DNA of 64,000 nt from Sphingobacteriaceae bacterium (GCA_903642215.1 CAHJWG010000011.1:62001-126000); one strand, 5' to 3'; shown: positions 1 to 9,163, numbered from the stretch's first letter. The notes: generated by a model not told the origin, from the sequence alone. Numbers and translations are program-made.

Positions 1-2
1 TA

Positions 3-101
3 GCGGTAACCAATGGTTTGGAACACTTTTATTGTGAAATTAATTTAAAGGAAAACAGCTATATTTTTTTATCGGAACTCCCTGATTATAAATCTATTTG
101 A
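3..101 (+). CDS. C-terminal end of an unidentified protein (partial)
   Basis: An open frame enters from the left edge and runs 32 codons to a TGA at 99-101. The visible tail ends in SELPDYKSI and matches no family I can name. The next gene starts 60 bases downstream on the same strand, so the two may be co-transcribed. Only the frame and stop support it, and it could be chance. Confidence 0.4.
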   Translation, partial: AVTNGLEHFYCEINLKENSYIFLSELPDYKSI

Positions 102-161
102 GACGAAAGAATATTGTAACCTCTGCCAAAACTATACGTAAAAGAGGAAAATTTAAGTTGT

Positions 162-620
162 ATGACTAACCAACTGAATATCACACATCAAAGCTCGAAT
201 GTTAACTGGACTCGTTTTTGGCTGTTTAGTAAGCTGTTTTTATCTTTTTTAATTATCACGACAATATTTTCATCGTTAAATTACGTTATATCTGCATTTT
301 TAATACTCAATATTTTACTTGGATTGCTGTTTATGGCGGCCATCTTTTTTATCAAATTTAAAACGAAAAAAACCGAGTTTGTAAAGATTACAGAAAACAA
401 GTTACAATACTTTTGTCAGGTTAAAAAAGAAGTTATCCTGATCCCGATTAACGAAATTACAAACGTTCGTTCGCACTTCTGTGAATTAGAAATCCATACT
501 TACAACCGCACCTATTGCATCAATTTAAACCCTATAAAAGAGGAAAAACAGCGCTGGGAAATTAAAGAAATGATTAAAAGAGTAACTGTGGAAAAAAGTA
601 ACCGGGCTGTTATTTTATAA
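162..620 (+). CDS. hypothetical protein with two membrane segments and a cytoplasmic PH-like tail
   Basis: This is a 152-residue protein I do not recognise by name. Two hydrophobic segments lie at about residues 20-43 and 45-66, separated by a very short turn, so it is a membrane hairpin. A soluble, lysine-rich C-terminal part follows, with alternating beta-type sequence (KITENKLQYF, VILIPINEITNV, CELEIHTYNRTYCI). Two membrane helices followed by such a strand-rich domain recalls bacterial PH/YcxB-like proteins, which is inference from layout only. The gene is AT-rich. A copy of the CTGTTTTTATC motif core lies inside it at 234-244. Confidence 0.65.
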   Translation: MTNQLNITHQSSNVNWTRFWLFSKLFLSFLIITTIFSSLNYVISAFLILNILLGLLFMAAIFFIKFKTKKTEFVKITENKLQYFCQVKKEVILIPINEITNVRSHFCELEIHTYNRTYCINLNPIKEEKQRWEIKEMIKRVTVEKSNRAVIL

Positions 621-791
621 AATATAAGCCAATCACCATCAAAGCCAAAATAAATAATAAACAAACCAACAAACCATTTTGATCATATCAATTTTGGTGT
701 TGGCCAGATCTTCTTATGTCAGCTGATTTCTGTTTTTGACATTACTTCTATTATTGAGTTAAAACTGATTTGTGCAAAATTGCGGCCATGC

Positions 792-877
792 TGTCCTTTC
801 AACATTAGGAGAAATCCTCATCAAATCAGTAAACCTTTTGTTCTTTAAATAAGATTTCTCCTAACGTCGAAAGGACA
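792..877. repeat. intergenic stem-loop repeat (GTC-TTTC...GAAA-GAC family)
   Basis: Left arm 792-815 (TGTCCTTTCAACATTAGGAG and following bases) is nearly complementary to right arm 853-877 (GATTTCTCC...GAAAGGACA), with about 37 bases between. The same arm sequences (GAGAAATC, GATTTCTCC, TCGAAATGAC) recur in the larger element at 15212-15369. It is a non-coding dispersed element of the kind common between genes in Sphingobacteriales. It sits just past the valS stop and may end its transcript. Confidence 0.75.
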
Positions 878-888
878 AATTAATCAAT

Positions 889-3741
889 TTATAATCCTGC
901 CAAACCTTCTTCCAACATCATAATCTTCGCTTCCGCATCTGCTTTTTTCTGCTGCTCGTTGGCTACAATTTCAGGCTTTGCATTTTGTACAAAACGTTCG
1001 TTGGATAATTTAGCGGTTACAGATTTCAGGAAACCTTGCAAGTAATCCAGTTCTTTTTGGATGCGTTCGCGTTCTGCATCCACATCAATATTGTTGGCCA
1101 GTTCGATGAAAAACTCATCTGTTCCGGCGATAAAATTTGCTGCGCCGGAAAGCTTATCTTGGATAAAAGTAACTGCAGTCAAATTTCCAAGTTTAGTTAA
1201 AATCGGAACATAAGTTTGATATTTAATTTCAGAATTAGATTTGATCGCTAGCGGCAAAGCTTCTTTCGGTGAAACTTGTTTTACATTTCTCGTATTCCTA
1301 ATTTCTGTAACTACTTCTTTTACTGTACTAATTTCGTTAAGTAATTTCAAGTTGATTTTTCCAACTTTCGGTTGCTGCGAAACGATACAACAATTTAACT
1401 CAGCACGTTCACCAAACAAACTGTCATGCCATAATTCCTCCGTTAAAAAAGGCATAAACGGATGGACGATCTTCAAAATATTTTCAAAAAAAGTTACTGT
1501 TGCTTTGTACGTTGCGGCATCAATTGGCTGCTGATAAACCGGTTTTACCATCTCTAAATACCAGGCGCAGAAATCATCCCAAACCAATTTATAAGTAGCA
1601 ATTAATGCTTCTGATAATCGGTATTGTTTAAAGTTTTCTTCGATTTCCATCAAAGCCAAATTGAAGCGATTTTCAAACCACGCAATTGCCGTTTCATTTG
1701 GATTGGATAATTGCTGATCAACTTCCCAACCTTTCACCAACCTAAAAGCATTCCAAATTTTGTTGGCGAAATTTCTACCCTGCTCGCAATGGCTTTCATC
1801 AAACATCAAATCGTTACCTGCCGGAGAAGAAAAAAGCATCCCGACACGTACACCATCCGCGCCGTATTTCTCGATCAAATCCAGCGGATCAGGCGAATTA
1901 CCAAGCGATTTAGACATTTTTCGTCCTAATTTATCGCGCACAATTCCCGTTAAGTAAACATTTTTAAATGGTGCTTCGCCTTTAAATTCGTGTCCGGCCA
2001 TCATCATCCGTGCCACCCAGAAAAACAGGATTTCGGGCGCCGTAACCAGATCATTTGTGGGATAATAATATTGCAGATCAGTATTGCCCATACTGTTTTT
2101 ATCACTAAAAAATCCGGGATCAAAAACGGAAATCGGCCAAAGCCAACTGGAAAACCAAGTATCTACTACATCTTCATCCTGGATCAAGTCCGAAAGTTGA
2201 AAAGAGTCTGAAAGTCCGAAAGTCTGTAAGTCCGCCTTTCTATCGCCTTGAATTTCAGTCTTCAAGTCTTCCTGACTTTCGGACTTTCGGGCTTCATTCT
2301 TTTCCGTCTTTCCGTCTTCCCGACTTCCCAACTTTCGGACTTCCTCAAAAGCTTCTTCCCTCGTTTTGGCCACCACAAATTGTCCGCTTGGTAAATACCA
2401 GGCCGGGATTTGTTGTCCCCACCATAATTGCCTGCTGATACACCAATCTTTGACGTTTTCCATCCAATACTTGTATGTATTGATGAATTTATCCGGAATC
2501 AGTTTTACCTCGCCATCCAGCACATAATCCAACGCAGGTTTGGCCATTTCTTCCATCTTGCAAAACCATTGCATGGAAAGTTTTGGTTCGATTACCGCAT
2601 CCGTCCGTTCCGAAAAACCAACCTGCGATTTGTATTCTTCAATTTTCTCCAGATTTCCGGCATCTTCCAGAAGTTTAGCAATTTCCTTCCGCGCAGCAAA
2701 ACGATCTTTGCCGACTAATATTTCTGCTTTTTCGTTCAGCGTGCCGTCGTCGTTCAAAATATCAATTACGGGCAAGTTGTGTTTGATGCCGAGGTTATAA
2801 TCATTCAAATCATGTGCTGGAGTAACTTTTAAACAGCCAGTCCCAAAATCCATTTCCACGTATTCATCCAGAATAATCGGGATTTCACGATTGATCAACG
2901 GAATCACCACTTTTTTACCGATAAAAGAAGTATAACGCTCATCGTTCGGGTTGATGCAAATTGCTGCATCTGCCATAATCGTTTCCGGTCGTGTTGTTGC
3001 AATAGTGAGGTAAGAGGTGCGAGGTGTGAGGTGCGAGGATATATCGCTTTGAGAAGGCTGACCGCTGATAGCTGACTGCTGACCGCTTCGCTCTTCGCTC
3101 TTCGCTCCTACCTCATCGCTCTTACCTAAAACCTCATACCTAATATAATACAACTTCTGGTTCACCTCCTTCCGAATCACTTCCTCATCAGAAACTGCGG
3201 TTTTTCCCTGCGGATCCCAGTTTACCATACGCACGCCGCGGTAAATCCAGCCTTTTTTATATAGGTGGATAAAGGTATCAATCACACCTTCGCTCATATC
3301 AGCATCCATTGTAAAACGGGTTCTATCCCAATCACAACTGGCACCTAATTTTTTCAATTGTTCCAGGATGATGCCGCCGTATTTCTCCTTCCATTCCCAG
3401 GCATAACTCAAAAATTCTTCCCGCGAAAGGTCTTTTTTAGCGATGCCGCGCTCTTTTAGCATCGCTACAACTTTTGCTTCGGTTGCTATGGAAGCATGAT
3501 CCGTTCCCGGAACCCAGCAGGCATTTTTACCTTGCATCCGCGCCCGGCGAACCAAAACATCCTGAATGGTATTGTTGAGCATGTGGCCCATGTGCAGCAC
3601 GCCGGTTACGTTTGGCGGCGGGATCACGATGGTATAAGGTTCACGATCATCCGGTACGGATTTAAAAAAGCCGTGATCGAGCCAGTATTGGTACCATTTA
3701 TTTTCGGTTTCTTTCGGATTATATTTTGTAGGGATTTCCAC
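889..3741 (-). CDS. valS: valine--tRNA ligase
   Basis: Cytoplasmic class I aminoacyl-tRNA synthetase that charges tRNA-Val and edits threonyl mischarging. The HIGH signature appears as HMGH at residues 50-53 after PPPNVTGVL, and KMSKS lies near residue 608. The editing-domain signature IATTRPET and the DTWFSS/LWP segment are present, and a C-terminal coiled-coil arm ends the protein. At 950 residues it is longer than the usual roughly 880 because of two low-complexity insertions, at about residues 202-246 and 466-518. Both are encoded by repeat DNA and both keep the frame. A TATTTTTG -7 element 30 bases upstream suggests its own promoter. Identification is secure. Confidence 0.97.
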   Translation of the reverse strand: MEIPTKYNPKETENKWYQYWLDHGFFKSVPDDREPYTIVIPPPNVTGVLHMGHMLNNTIQDVLVRRARMQGKNACWVPGTDHASIATEAKVVAMLKERGIAKKDLSREEFLSYAWEWKEKYGGIILEQLKKLGASCDWDRTRFTMDADMSEGVIDTFIHLYKKGWIYRGVRMVNWDPQGKTAVSDEEVIRKEVNQKLYYIRYEVLGKSDEVGAKSEERSGQQSAISGQPSQSDISSHLTPRTSYLTIATTRPETIMADAAICINPNDERYTSFIGKKVVIPLINREIPIILDEYVEMDFGTGCLKVTPAHDLNDYNLGIKHNLPVIDILNDDGTLNEKAEILVGKDRFAARKEIAKLLEDAGNLEKIEEYKSQVGFSERTDAVIEPKLSMQWFCKMEEMAKPALDYVLDGEVKLIPDKFINTYKYWMENVKDWCISRQLWWGQQIPAWYLPSGQFVVAKTREEAFEEVRKLGSREDGKTEKNEARKSESQEDLKTEIQGDRKADLQTFGLSDSFQLSDLIQDEDVVDTWFSSWLWPISVFDPGFFSDKNSMGNTDLQYYYPTNDLVTAPEILFFWVARMMMAGHEFKGEAPFKNVYLTGIVRDKLGRKMSKSLGNSPDPLDLIEKYGADGVRVGMLFSSPAGNDLMFDESHCEQGRNFANKIWNAFRLVKGWEVDQQLSNPNETAIAWFENRFNLALMEIEENFKQYRLSEALIATYKLVWDDFCAWYLEMVKPVYQQPIDAATYKATVTFFENILKIVHPFMPFLTEELWHDSLFGERAELNCCIVSQQPKVGKINLKLLNEISTVKEVVTEIRNTRNVKQVSPKEALPLAIKSNSEIKYQTYVPILTKLGNLTAVTFIQDKLSGAANFIAGTDEFFIELANNIDVDAERERIQKELDYLQGFLKSVTAKLSNERFVQNAKPEIVANEQQKKADAEAKIMMLEEGLAGL
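2185..2345. repeat. GACTTTCGGACTT-type tandem repeat inserted in valS
   Basis: This stretch is built of degenerate short units such as AGTCCGAAAGTC and its complement GACTTTCGGACTT. It is a repeat class otherwise typical of gaps between genes in these bacteria. Here it lies in frame inside valS and encodes a charged insert of about 50 residues (KTEKNEARKSESQEDLKTE region) just before the conserved QDEDVVDTWFSS segment. The outer arms are partly self-complementary. Confidence 0.75.
3000..3137. repeat. GCTGA/GAGGTG-type repeat inserted in valS
   Basis: The segment holds runs of GAGGTGCGAGGTGTGAGGTG, then GCTGACCGCTGATAGCTGAC, then CGCTCTTCGCTCTTCGCTC. It encodes a serine/glutamine-rich insert between YYIRYEVLG and LTIATTRPET of ValRS. 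GCTGATAGCT units recur between grpE and dnaJ (26205-26284), so it appears to be another dispersed element. Confidence 0.75.
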
Positions 3742-4102
3742 GCGCTTATTTTATCAGCATAAATAAAATACAAAAATAGGCTTTATGCTGATTTTTGATG
3801 AAAGCCGATCCATAAAAAAGGTTGATAAAAGAAGCATCATGTGGAAAATGAAATTGACATCAACCCAAACTTATCAATCACAATATTTTTACAATTCAAA
3901 AAGAAAACTAAAACGAACTGTTTATCCGGTTTTTTTATTCAACTTAAATCAACATAAAAAATTGATTTACAATTTATTATCTTCCATAATACAATTTCAG
4001 GCAGATAAAAATAGCATCGTATTTGGCTTCATGCTTCTTTTACTGCACTTTTTTTAATTTCTATATTTAACATTTAATTAAAACAACAATTAATTTTTAA
4101 AG
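3742..4102. other. gene-free gap between valS and the M13 peptidase gene
   Basis: These 361 bases between two divergently transcribed genes are very AT-rich. A 90-codon open frame at 3785-4057 has no recognisable features and I regard it as chance. The gap holds the valS promoter (3771-3778), an exact reverse copy of the dispersed motif at 3824-3836 and a one-mismatch copy at 4003-4015. Confidence 0.6.
3771..3778 (-). promoter_or_regulatory. valS promoter -7 element
   Basis: Read on the minus strand this is TATTTTTG, matching the Bacteroidetes primary sigma -7 consensus TAnnTTTG. It lies 30 bases upstream of the valS ATG. I saw no clear -33 TTTG. Confidence 0.55.
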
Positions 4103-6166
4103 ATGAATTTGAAGTATTTTGGATTAGTGATTACGAGCGCGGTTTTGATTGCAGCAAACGCAATAGCCGGAAACGGCGGGCCGATAAAAGGCGGAAAAGC
4201 AGTTCCGCCGAAAAAGTATATCGACCGTGCAAACATGGATTTGTCGGTAAAACCGGGTGATAATTTTTTTGAATACGCCAACGGTGCCTGGTTAAAAAAC
4301 AATACGATCCCGGCAAAAGAAACCAGTTGGGGAAGCTTTATGCAGCTGCGCGATTTTAACATCAATGCGGTAAAAGGCCTGTTAAACAAAGCAGAAGCCG
4401 AGCAAAATGCGGCATCGGGTTCTATCGAAAAACGGGTTGGCGATTTTTATGCGGCCGCTATGGACAGCGTAACGATCGAGAAATTAGGTTACACACCGAT
4501 TAAACCTGATCTCGAAAAAATCAGCCGGATTAAAGATTTACAAGGCGTTTTAGACGAGGTTGCCTACATGCGCATTTCAGGAGTAGGTTCGCCGCTGTTT
4601 GGTTTTGGTGTTGGTCAGGACAGTAAGCATGTAAACAAAATGATAGTAAATCTGCGCCAGGGCGGCACTTCTTTGCCAGATCGTGATTATTATTTGAAAA
4701 GTGATGCAAGGATTCAAAAAATCCAAAATGCTTATAAAAATTACATCATTACTTTGTTTACTCTAACCGGTACCGACCAGGTATCGGCACAAAAAAACGC
4801 GGAAACTATTTTTAATATCGAAAAGCAGCTTGCCCAATCGCAAATGAGCCGGGTGGAAATGCGCGATCCGCAAAAAACCTATAACAAATTTGCCATTGCG
4901 GATTTCAGCAAAACCACGCCTGATTTAAACTGGGCAGATTTAATGGCGAAAATGAAGGTAAAAGGCGAAGATTCTCTATTAGTTGGCCAGCCTAAATTTT
5001 TTACAGATCTGGATGCTTTGTTAAAAGCCACGCCTGTTGCCGATTGGAAAACTTACCTGCAATGGAACGTTTTAAAAAGTTCTGCTTCTTATTTAAGCTC
5101 GCCTTTTGTTAAAGCAGGTTTTGCTTACAGTCAGGTTTTAAGCGGACAAAAAGTGCAAACGCCGCGCTGGCAGCGCATGTCGTCCATGACGGACGGAACC
5201 ATCGGCGAACTGCTTGGGCAATTGTATGTTAAAGAATATTTTACGCCCGAAGCCAAAGCGCGCATGGAGCAATTGGTAGCCAATTTGCGCAAAGCTTTTG
5301 AAATCCGTATCAGTAAACTGGATTGGATGAGCGATGTAACCAAGCAAAAAGCCATTGCCAAATTACATGCTTTTATGCCTAAAATCGGTTATCCGAATCA
5401 TTGGGAAACTTATACCGGTTTAGACATTAACCGTACTACTTTTTTCCAGAATGTGCGCAACGCCGGGAAATGGGGTTATGATGATAACATCAAAAAACTG
5501 GGCAAACCGGTTGACCGCACACTTTGGGGGATGACGCCGCCAACCGTAAATGCTTATTATAATCCGGTGATGAACGAGATTGTGTTCCCGGCCGGGATTT
5601 TACAGTTCCCGTTCTTTGACCCAAAAGCGGACGATGCCGTAAATTATGGCGGAATTGGCGCGGTAATCGGTCATGAAATGTCTCACGGTTTTGACGATCA
5701 GGGAAGTCAGTACGATAAAGACGGCACTTTGCGCAACTGGTGGACGGCTGAAGACCGCAAAAAGTTTGATGCCAAAACCGGTGCTCTGGCTAAACAGTTT
5801 GACGGTTATACTATTTTAGATAGCATCCACGTAAACGGCAAGCTTACTTTAGGTGAAAACATTGGCGATTTGGGCGGTTTAAACGTAGCTTATACCGCTT
5901 TTAAACTGACCAAAGAAGGCCAAAGCACCGAAAAAATTGATGGTTTTACGCCCGATCAGCGTTTCTTTTTATCCTGGGCACAAGTTTGGCGCGGCAAAAT
6001 GCTGCCGGAAACCGCTGCCCAGCAAGTGGTAACCGATCCGCATTCGCCAACGCAATACCGCGCCATCGCCGCGCCGGTAAACATGGATGCCTGGTACGCA
6101 GCTTTTGATGTAAAACCCGGTGATAAATTATACAAAAAACCGGAGGATCGGATTCGGATCTGGTAG
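4103..6166 (+). CDS. M13 family zinc metallopeptidase (neprilysin/PepO type)
   Basis: A 687-residue exported endopeptidase. A signal peptide covers about residues 1-22 (NLKYFGLVITSAVLIAANA). The M13 N-terminal domain follows (YANGAWLKNNTIPA). The catalytic domain has NAYYNP, the zinc motif HEMSH near residue 524 followed by GFDDQG, and the third zinc ligand with GENIGDLGGL. The C-terminal segment ends in the family's typical KKPEDRIRIW with a basic residue after the CxxW-like position. The length matches the family. It probably cuts peptides in the periplasm. It stands alone, with no operon partner in the same direction within 100 bases except the unrelated gene at 6291. Confidence 0.95.
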   Translation: MNLKYFGLVITSAVLIAANAIAGNGGPIKGGKAVPPKKYIDRANMDLSVKPGDNFFEYANGAWLKNNTIPAKETSWGSFMQLRDFNINAVKGLLNKAEAEQNAASGSIEKRVGDFYAAAMDSVTIEKLGYTPIKPDLEKISRIKDLQGVLDEVAYMRISGVGSPLFGFGVGQDSKHVNKMIVNLRQGGTSLPDRDYYLKSDARIQKIQNAYKNYIITLFTLTGTDQVSAQKNAETIFNIEKQLAQSQMSRVEMRDPQKTYNKFAIADFSKTTPDLNWADLMAKMKVKGEDSLLVGQPKFFTDLDALLKATPVADWKTYLQWNVLKSSASYLSSPFVKAGFAYSQVLSGQKVQTPRWQRMSSMTDGTIGELLGQLYVKEYFTPEAKARMEQLVANLRKAFEIRISKLDWMSDVTKQKAIAKLHAFMPKIGYPNHWETYTGLDINRTTFFQNVRNAGKWGYDDNIKKLGKPVDRTLWGMTPPTVNAYYNPVMNEIVFPAGILQFPFFDPKADDAVNYGGIGAVIGHEMSHGFDDQGSQYDKDGTLRNWWTAEDRKKFDAKTGALAKQFDGYTILDSIHVNGKLTLGENIGDLGGLNVAYTAFKLTKEGQSTEKIDGFTPDQRFFLSWAQVWRGKMLPETAAQQVVTDPHSPTQYRAIAAPVNMDAWYAAFDVKPGDKLYKKPEDRIRIW

Positions 6167-6290
6167 GTTGATTTGAATTTTATGGTGATAAAAGAAGCTC
6201 GTGGCCTTTGGGTTGCGGGCTTTTTTTGTTGATTTTTCTGTATTAGGACTTAATTTATAGATCTTTATAAAGCAGTAATAATTTGTAAGT

Positions 6291-7676
6291 ATGAAAGAAA
6301 AAAAAATAACTCGGGAAGACGCAATTAAACTAGTTGAGAATGAAGAATCACATTTTTTCGACCATAAAGCTTTAGAAATCTCTGGAGTGAAAACACAAAA
6401 AATATCTACAGCATTTGCTAATGCTGATGGCGGTGAGTTTTTAATTGGAATTATAGATATAAAAGAACAACTGGATTCTAATAAAAGATGGAAAGGTGCT
6501 GCAAAAATTGAAGATTTTAACTCACACCTACAAGCTTTATCTGAAATTATTCCAACTTTAGATTTTAGTTGCACTTTTTTATCTTGTAATGATTTTCCTG
6601 GAATTGTAATGCAAGTTAGGATTGAAAAAAGTGCGAGTGTACATGAAACTGCTGCTAAGGAAATTTATGTTAGAAACGGTGCTCAATCTTTAAAAATTAA
6701 AGATAAGCAAAAGGTAATAGAACTCCAATTTGCAAAAGGTGCAACGTCGTTTGAAGATTTTGTAGTTTCAACTATTCCTCCTGAATCAACATTCGAATCG
6801 GAAGAGATTAAATCTTTTTTGATTGATTTTTCTCCAAGAACTGAGCCTTTAGAATATGTTATAAGTGAAAATCTAATTGATTTAAAAACTTATGATCCGA
6901 GAGTTTCAGGTTTACTCTTATTTTCAAATAATCCTTCTGCACTTCTTCCCAGAAAATGTGCAGTAAAAGTGGTTAGGTACGAAACTAAAGAAGATGAACC
7001 CGAACGAGATTATTTAAAAGATACAATTTCAATTGAAGGTTCTAGTTATAAATTAATAAATCAAACAGTCGCAGTTGTTACTGAAATTATGTCAAGCATT
7101 AAAGTTTGGACACCTGAAGGATTGCGAGCTATGCAATACCCGCCAGAAGCAGTATGGGAAATAATTACAAATGCTATAATACATAGAGATTACTCTATTT
7201 CTGATGATGTACAAATAATAATTTATGATAATAGAATTGAAATAATTAGCCCTGGCAAACTGCCGGGTTATGTAACAGTAAACAACATTCTAGATTCAAG
7301 ATATGCTAGAAATCATAAAATAGTAAGAACTCTAAGTAAGTACAAAAATGCTCCTAATAAAGATATAGGCGAAGGACTTAATACAGCTTTCGAGAAAATG
7401 AAGGAATGGAAATTAAAATCACCAATTATTGAAGAAACTGATCGAAGCGTAAAAGTTACTATACCACATACACCGTTGGCAAGACCAACTGAACTTGTAT
7501 TAGAATTCTTAAAAAATAATTCTACAATCAATAATAGACAAGCACGAGAACTAACAGGAATTAAATCAGAAAATCTAGTAAAAATTGAATTTTATAAACT
7601 TCGTGATGAAAATATAATAGAGAGAGTACCTGGCTTGGAAGGGCCTGCCTCTGCTTGGAGATTAAAAGAGCATTAA
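6291..7676 (+). CDS. AlbA_2 (Schlafen-type) domain ATP-binding protein, probable transcriptional regulator
   Basis: A 461-residue protein. The N-terminal AlbA_2 domain spans about residues 10-135 (the HFFDHKALEI segment, then FANADGGEFLIGI). A C-terminal GHKL-like ATP-binding domain lies at about 275-375 (PPEAVWEIITNAIIHRDYS, then IEIISPGKLPG). A winged-helix segment at about 395-455 follows (NNRQARELTGI). Families of this layout are usually annotated as DNA-binding regulators or helicase-related proteins, and related ones occur in defence islands. The gene is markedly more AT-rich than its neighbours, contains no copy of the dispersed motif, and is flanked by unrelated core genes, so recent acquisition is likely. 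The function itself is inferred. Confidence 0.8.
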   Translation: MKEKKITREDAIKLVENEESHFFDHKALEISGVKTQKISTAFANADGGEFLIGIIDIKEQLDSNKRWKGAAKIEDFNSHLQALSEIIPTLDFSCTFLSCNDFPGIVMQVRIEKSASVHETAAKEIYVRNGAQSLKIKDKQKVIELQFAKGATSFEDFVVSTIPPESTFESEEIKSFLIDFSPRTEPLEYVISENLIDLKTYDPRVSGLLLFSNNPSALLPRKCAVKVVRYETKEDEPERDYLKDTISIEGSSYKLINQTVAVVTEIMSSIKVWTPEGLRAMQYPPEAVWEIITNAIIHRDYSISDDVQIIIYDNRIEIISPGKLPGYVTVNNILDSRYARNHKIVRTLSKYKNAPNKDIGEGLNTAFEKMKEWKLKSPIIEETDRSVKVTIPHTPLARPTELVLEFLKNNSTINNRQARELTGIKSENLVKIEFYKLRDENIIERVPGLEGPASAWRLKEH

Positions 7677-7729
7677 AGTTATAAAAAATTTATATATAAC
7701 ATAGACTAAATTTCAATATCATATCTTCC

Positions 7730-8398
7730 ATGCTCCAACTCACCCCAACCGCCGATGGTTCCAACACCATTTACAACTCAAAAATTGGTGAAAACTATCA
7801 TTCCAAACATGGCGCATTGCAGGAAAGCCAGCACGTTTTCCTAAAATCCGGACTGCAACATTTTTTATCGGTAAAAGAAGCATCATCGGTTACCGTTTTA
7901 GAAGTTGGTTTAGGTACCGGGTTAAACTTTTTGCTTTCGGCAGATTATTGCACGCAGCAGCAAATTAAACTGGATTATGTTGGTATTGAAGCTTTCCCGC
8001 TGAATACAGAATTAATTAAGCAAACCGGTTACGATCAGTACATCAATAAAGATTTGTGGGAAAGTTTCCAGGGCATGTATCCTTCCGCCATTAACCACAA
8101 AGTAAAAATCAACGCGTTTTGCAAATTGGAACTGGCACATACACAATTATCAAATTTTGAATCGCCGCAATTATTTGATATAGTTTATTTTGATGCTTTT
8201 GCTGCTGCTTTCCAACCCGAAATGTGGACGGAAGAAGCCATTGCACACACGGTTTCCTTTTTAAAACCGGGCGGCGTGCTGGTTACTTATGCCATCACCG
8301 GAAATTTGAAACGGCAGTTAAAAACTTTAAATTTTAAAGTCGAGAAAGTACCGGGAGCTTTAGGCAAACGGGAAATGCTCCGGGCAACGCATTTGTAA
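7730..8398 (+). CDS. mnmD: tRNA (5-methylaminomethyl-2-thiouridine)-methyltransferase, MnmD-like
   Basis: A 222-residue SAM-dependent methyltransferase of the family corresponding to the N-terminal half of E. coli MnmC, which finishes the mnm5s2U modification at the wobble base. The N-terminus carries the typical TADGSNTIYNSKIGENYHSK opening. The SAM loop is VLEVGLGTGLNFLL, and the catalytic-side segment is DIVYFDAFAAAFQPEMWT, then LKPGGVLVTYAITGNLKRQL. There is no FAD oxidase half, as usual in Bacteroidetes. The stop codon abuts a copy of the dispersed motif (8399-8411). Confidence 0.93.
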   Translation: MLQLTPTADGSNTIYNSKIGENYHSKHGALQESQHVFLKSGLQHFLSVKEASSVTVLEVGLGTGLNFLLSADYCTQQQIKLDYVGIEAFPLNTELIKQTGYDQYINKDLWESFQGMYPSAINHKVKINAFCKLELAHTQLSNFESPQLFDIVYFDAFAAAFQPEMWTEEAIAHTVSFLKPGGVLVTYAITGNLKRQLKTLNFKVEKVPGALGKREMLRATHL

Positions 8399-8453
8399 TG
8401 CTGTTTTTATCATCAAAAAGTCAACGTTAAAACTTATCGACTTGAATTAAGTG

Positions 8454-8480
8454 TTGTAACTTCCAATTTAAATACATTTG
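8454..8480 (+). promoter_or_regulatory. promoter of the nitroreductase gene
   Basis: TTG at 8454-8456 and TACATTTG at 8473-8480 fit the Bacteroidetes -33/-7 pattern, 33 bases before the ATG at 8513. Confidence 0.55.
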
Positions 8481-8512
8481 GCTTTGATTTTAAAACATTA
8501 AATTATACAAAC

Positions 8513-9142
8513 ATGAGCTTAATAGAAGATTTAAACTGGCGCTACGCTACAAAAAGAATGAACGGACAAAAGGTTCCGCAGGAAAAAATTGATCAGATTT
8601 TAGAAGCAATCCGCCTCGCGCCTACTTCCTTTGGCTTACAGCCGTTCAGCGTTATCGTTATTGAAAACGAAGAATTACGCAAAAAAATCCAGCCTGCTGC
8701 TTATAACCAACCACAAATATTTGAAGCTTCGCACTTGCTGGTTTTTGCCGTATGGACAGATATAACCGAGCAACAAATTGATGCTTACATGGCTGATGTT
8801 GCCAAAGAAAGAGGTGTTGACGTTGCAAATTTAGCTGGTTTTAAAGGTTCTATCGCTGGTTTGGTTGAGCGTTTAACACCAGAACAAAGATCAAACTGGG
8901 CTGCCAAACAAGCATATATTGCTTTCGGAATGGGCATTGCCGCCGCTGCCGAATTAAAAGTTGACGCCACGCCGATGGAAGGTTTTGATGCCGTTGGTTT
9001 GGATGGAATTTTAGATTTGCAAGCAAAAGGTTTGCACGCCGTAACCATTTTACCTTTGGGTTATCGTGATGAAGCAAACGACCAATTAGCACAAGCTAAA
9101 AAAGTGCGCCGTGCTAAAGAAGATCTGTTTATACAATTGTAA
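8513..9142 (+). CDS. NAD(P)H-dependent nitroreductase family oxidoreductase
   Basis: A 209-residue FMN flavoprotein of the NfsB/YfkO-like group that reduces nitro compounds or quinones with NAD(P)H. The N-terminus has the FMN-binding RYATKRMNG segment. IRLAPTSFGLQPF is the hallmark FMN/substrate loop. The C-terminal part has VTILPLGYRDEAND and KVRRAKEDLF. The length is normal. It is a single gene with its own promoter and a strong terminator after it. The physiological substrate cannot be read from sequence. Confidence 0.92.
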   Translation: MSLIEDLNWRYATKRMNGQKVPQEKIDQILEAIRLAPTSFGLQPFSVIVIENEELRKKIQPAAYNQPQIFEASHLLVFAVWTDITEQQIDAYMADVAKERGVDVANLAGFKGSIAGLVERLTPEQRSNWAAKQAYIAFGMGIAAAAELKVDATPMEGFDAVGLDGILDLQAKGLHAVTILPLGYRDEANDQLAQAKKVRRAKEDLFIQL

Positions 9143-9163
9143 AAATCGGTTTAACTGATTTCC

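Noticed and set aside
1241..3762. Several plus-strand open frames of 60-100 codons opposite valS
   Set aside because: They are antisense shadows of valS; codon pattern and the conserved protein are on the minus strand.
3785..4057. A 90-codon plus-strand open frame in the valS/M13 gap
   Set aside because: Low-complexity AT-rich translation without a domain, signal or sensible upstream region; it runs through the valS promoter and a motif copy.
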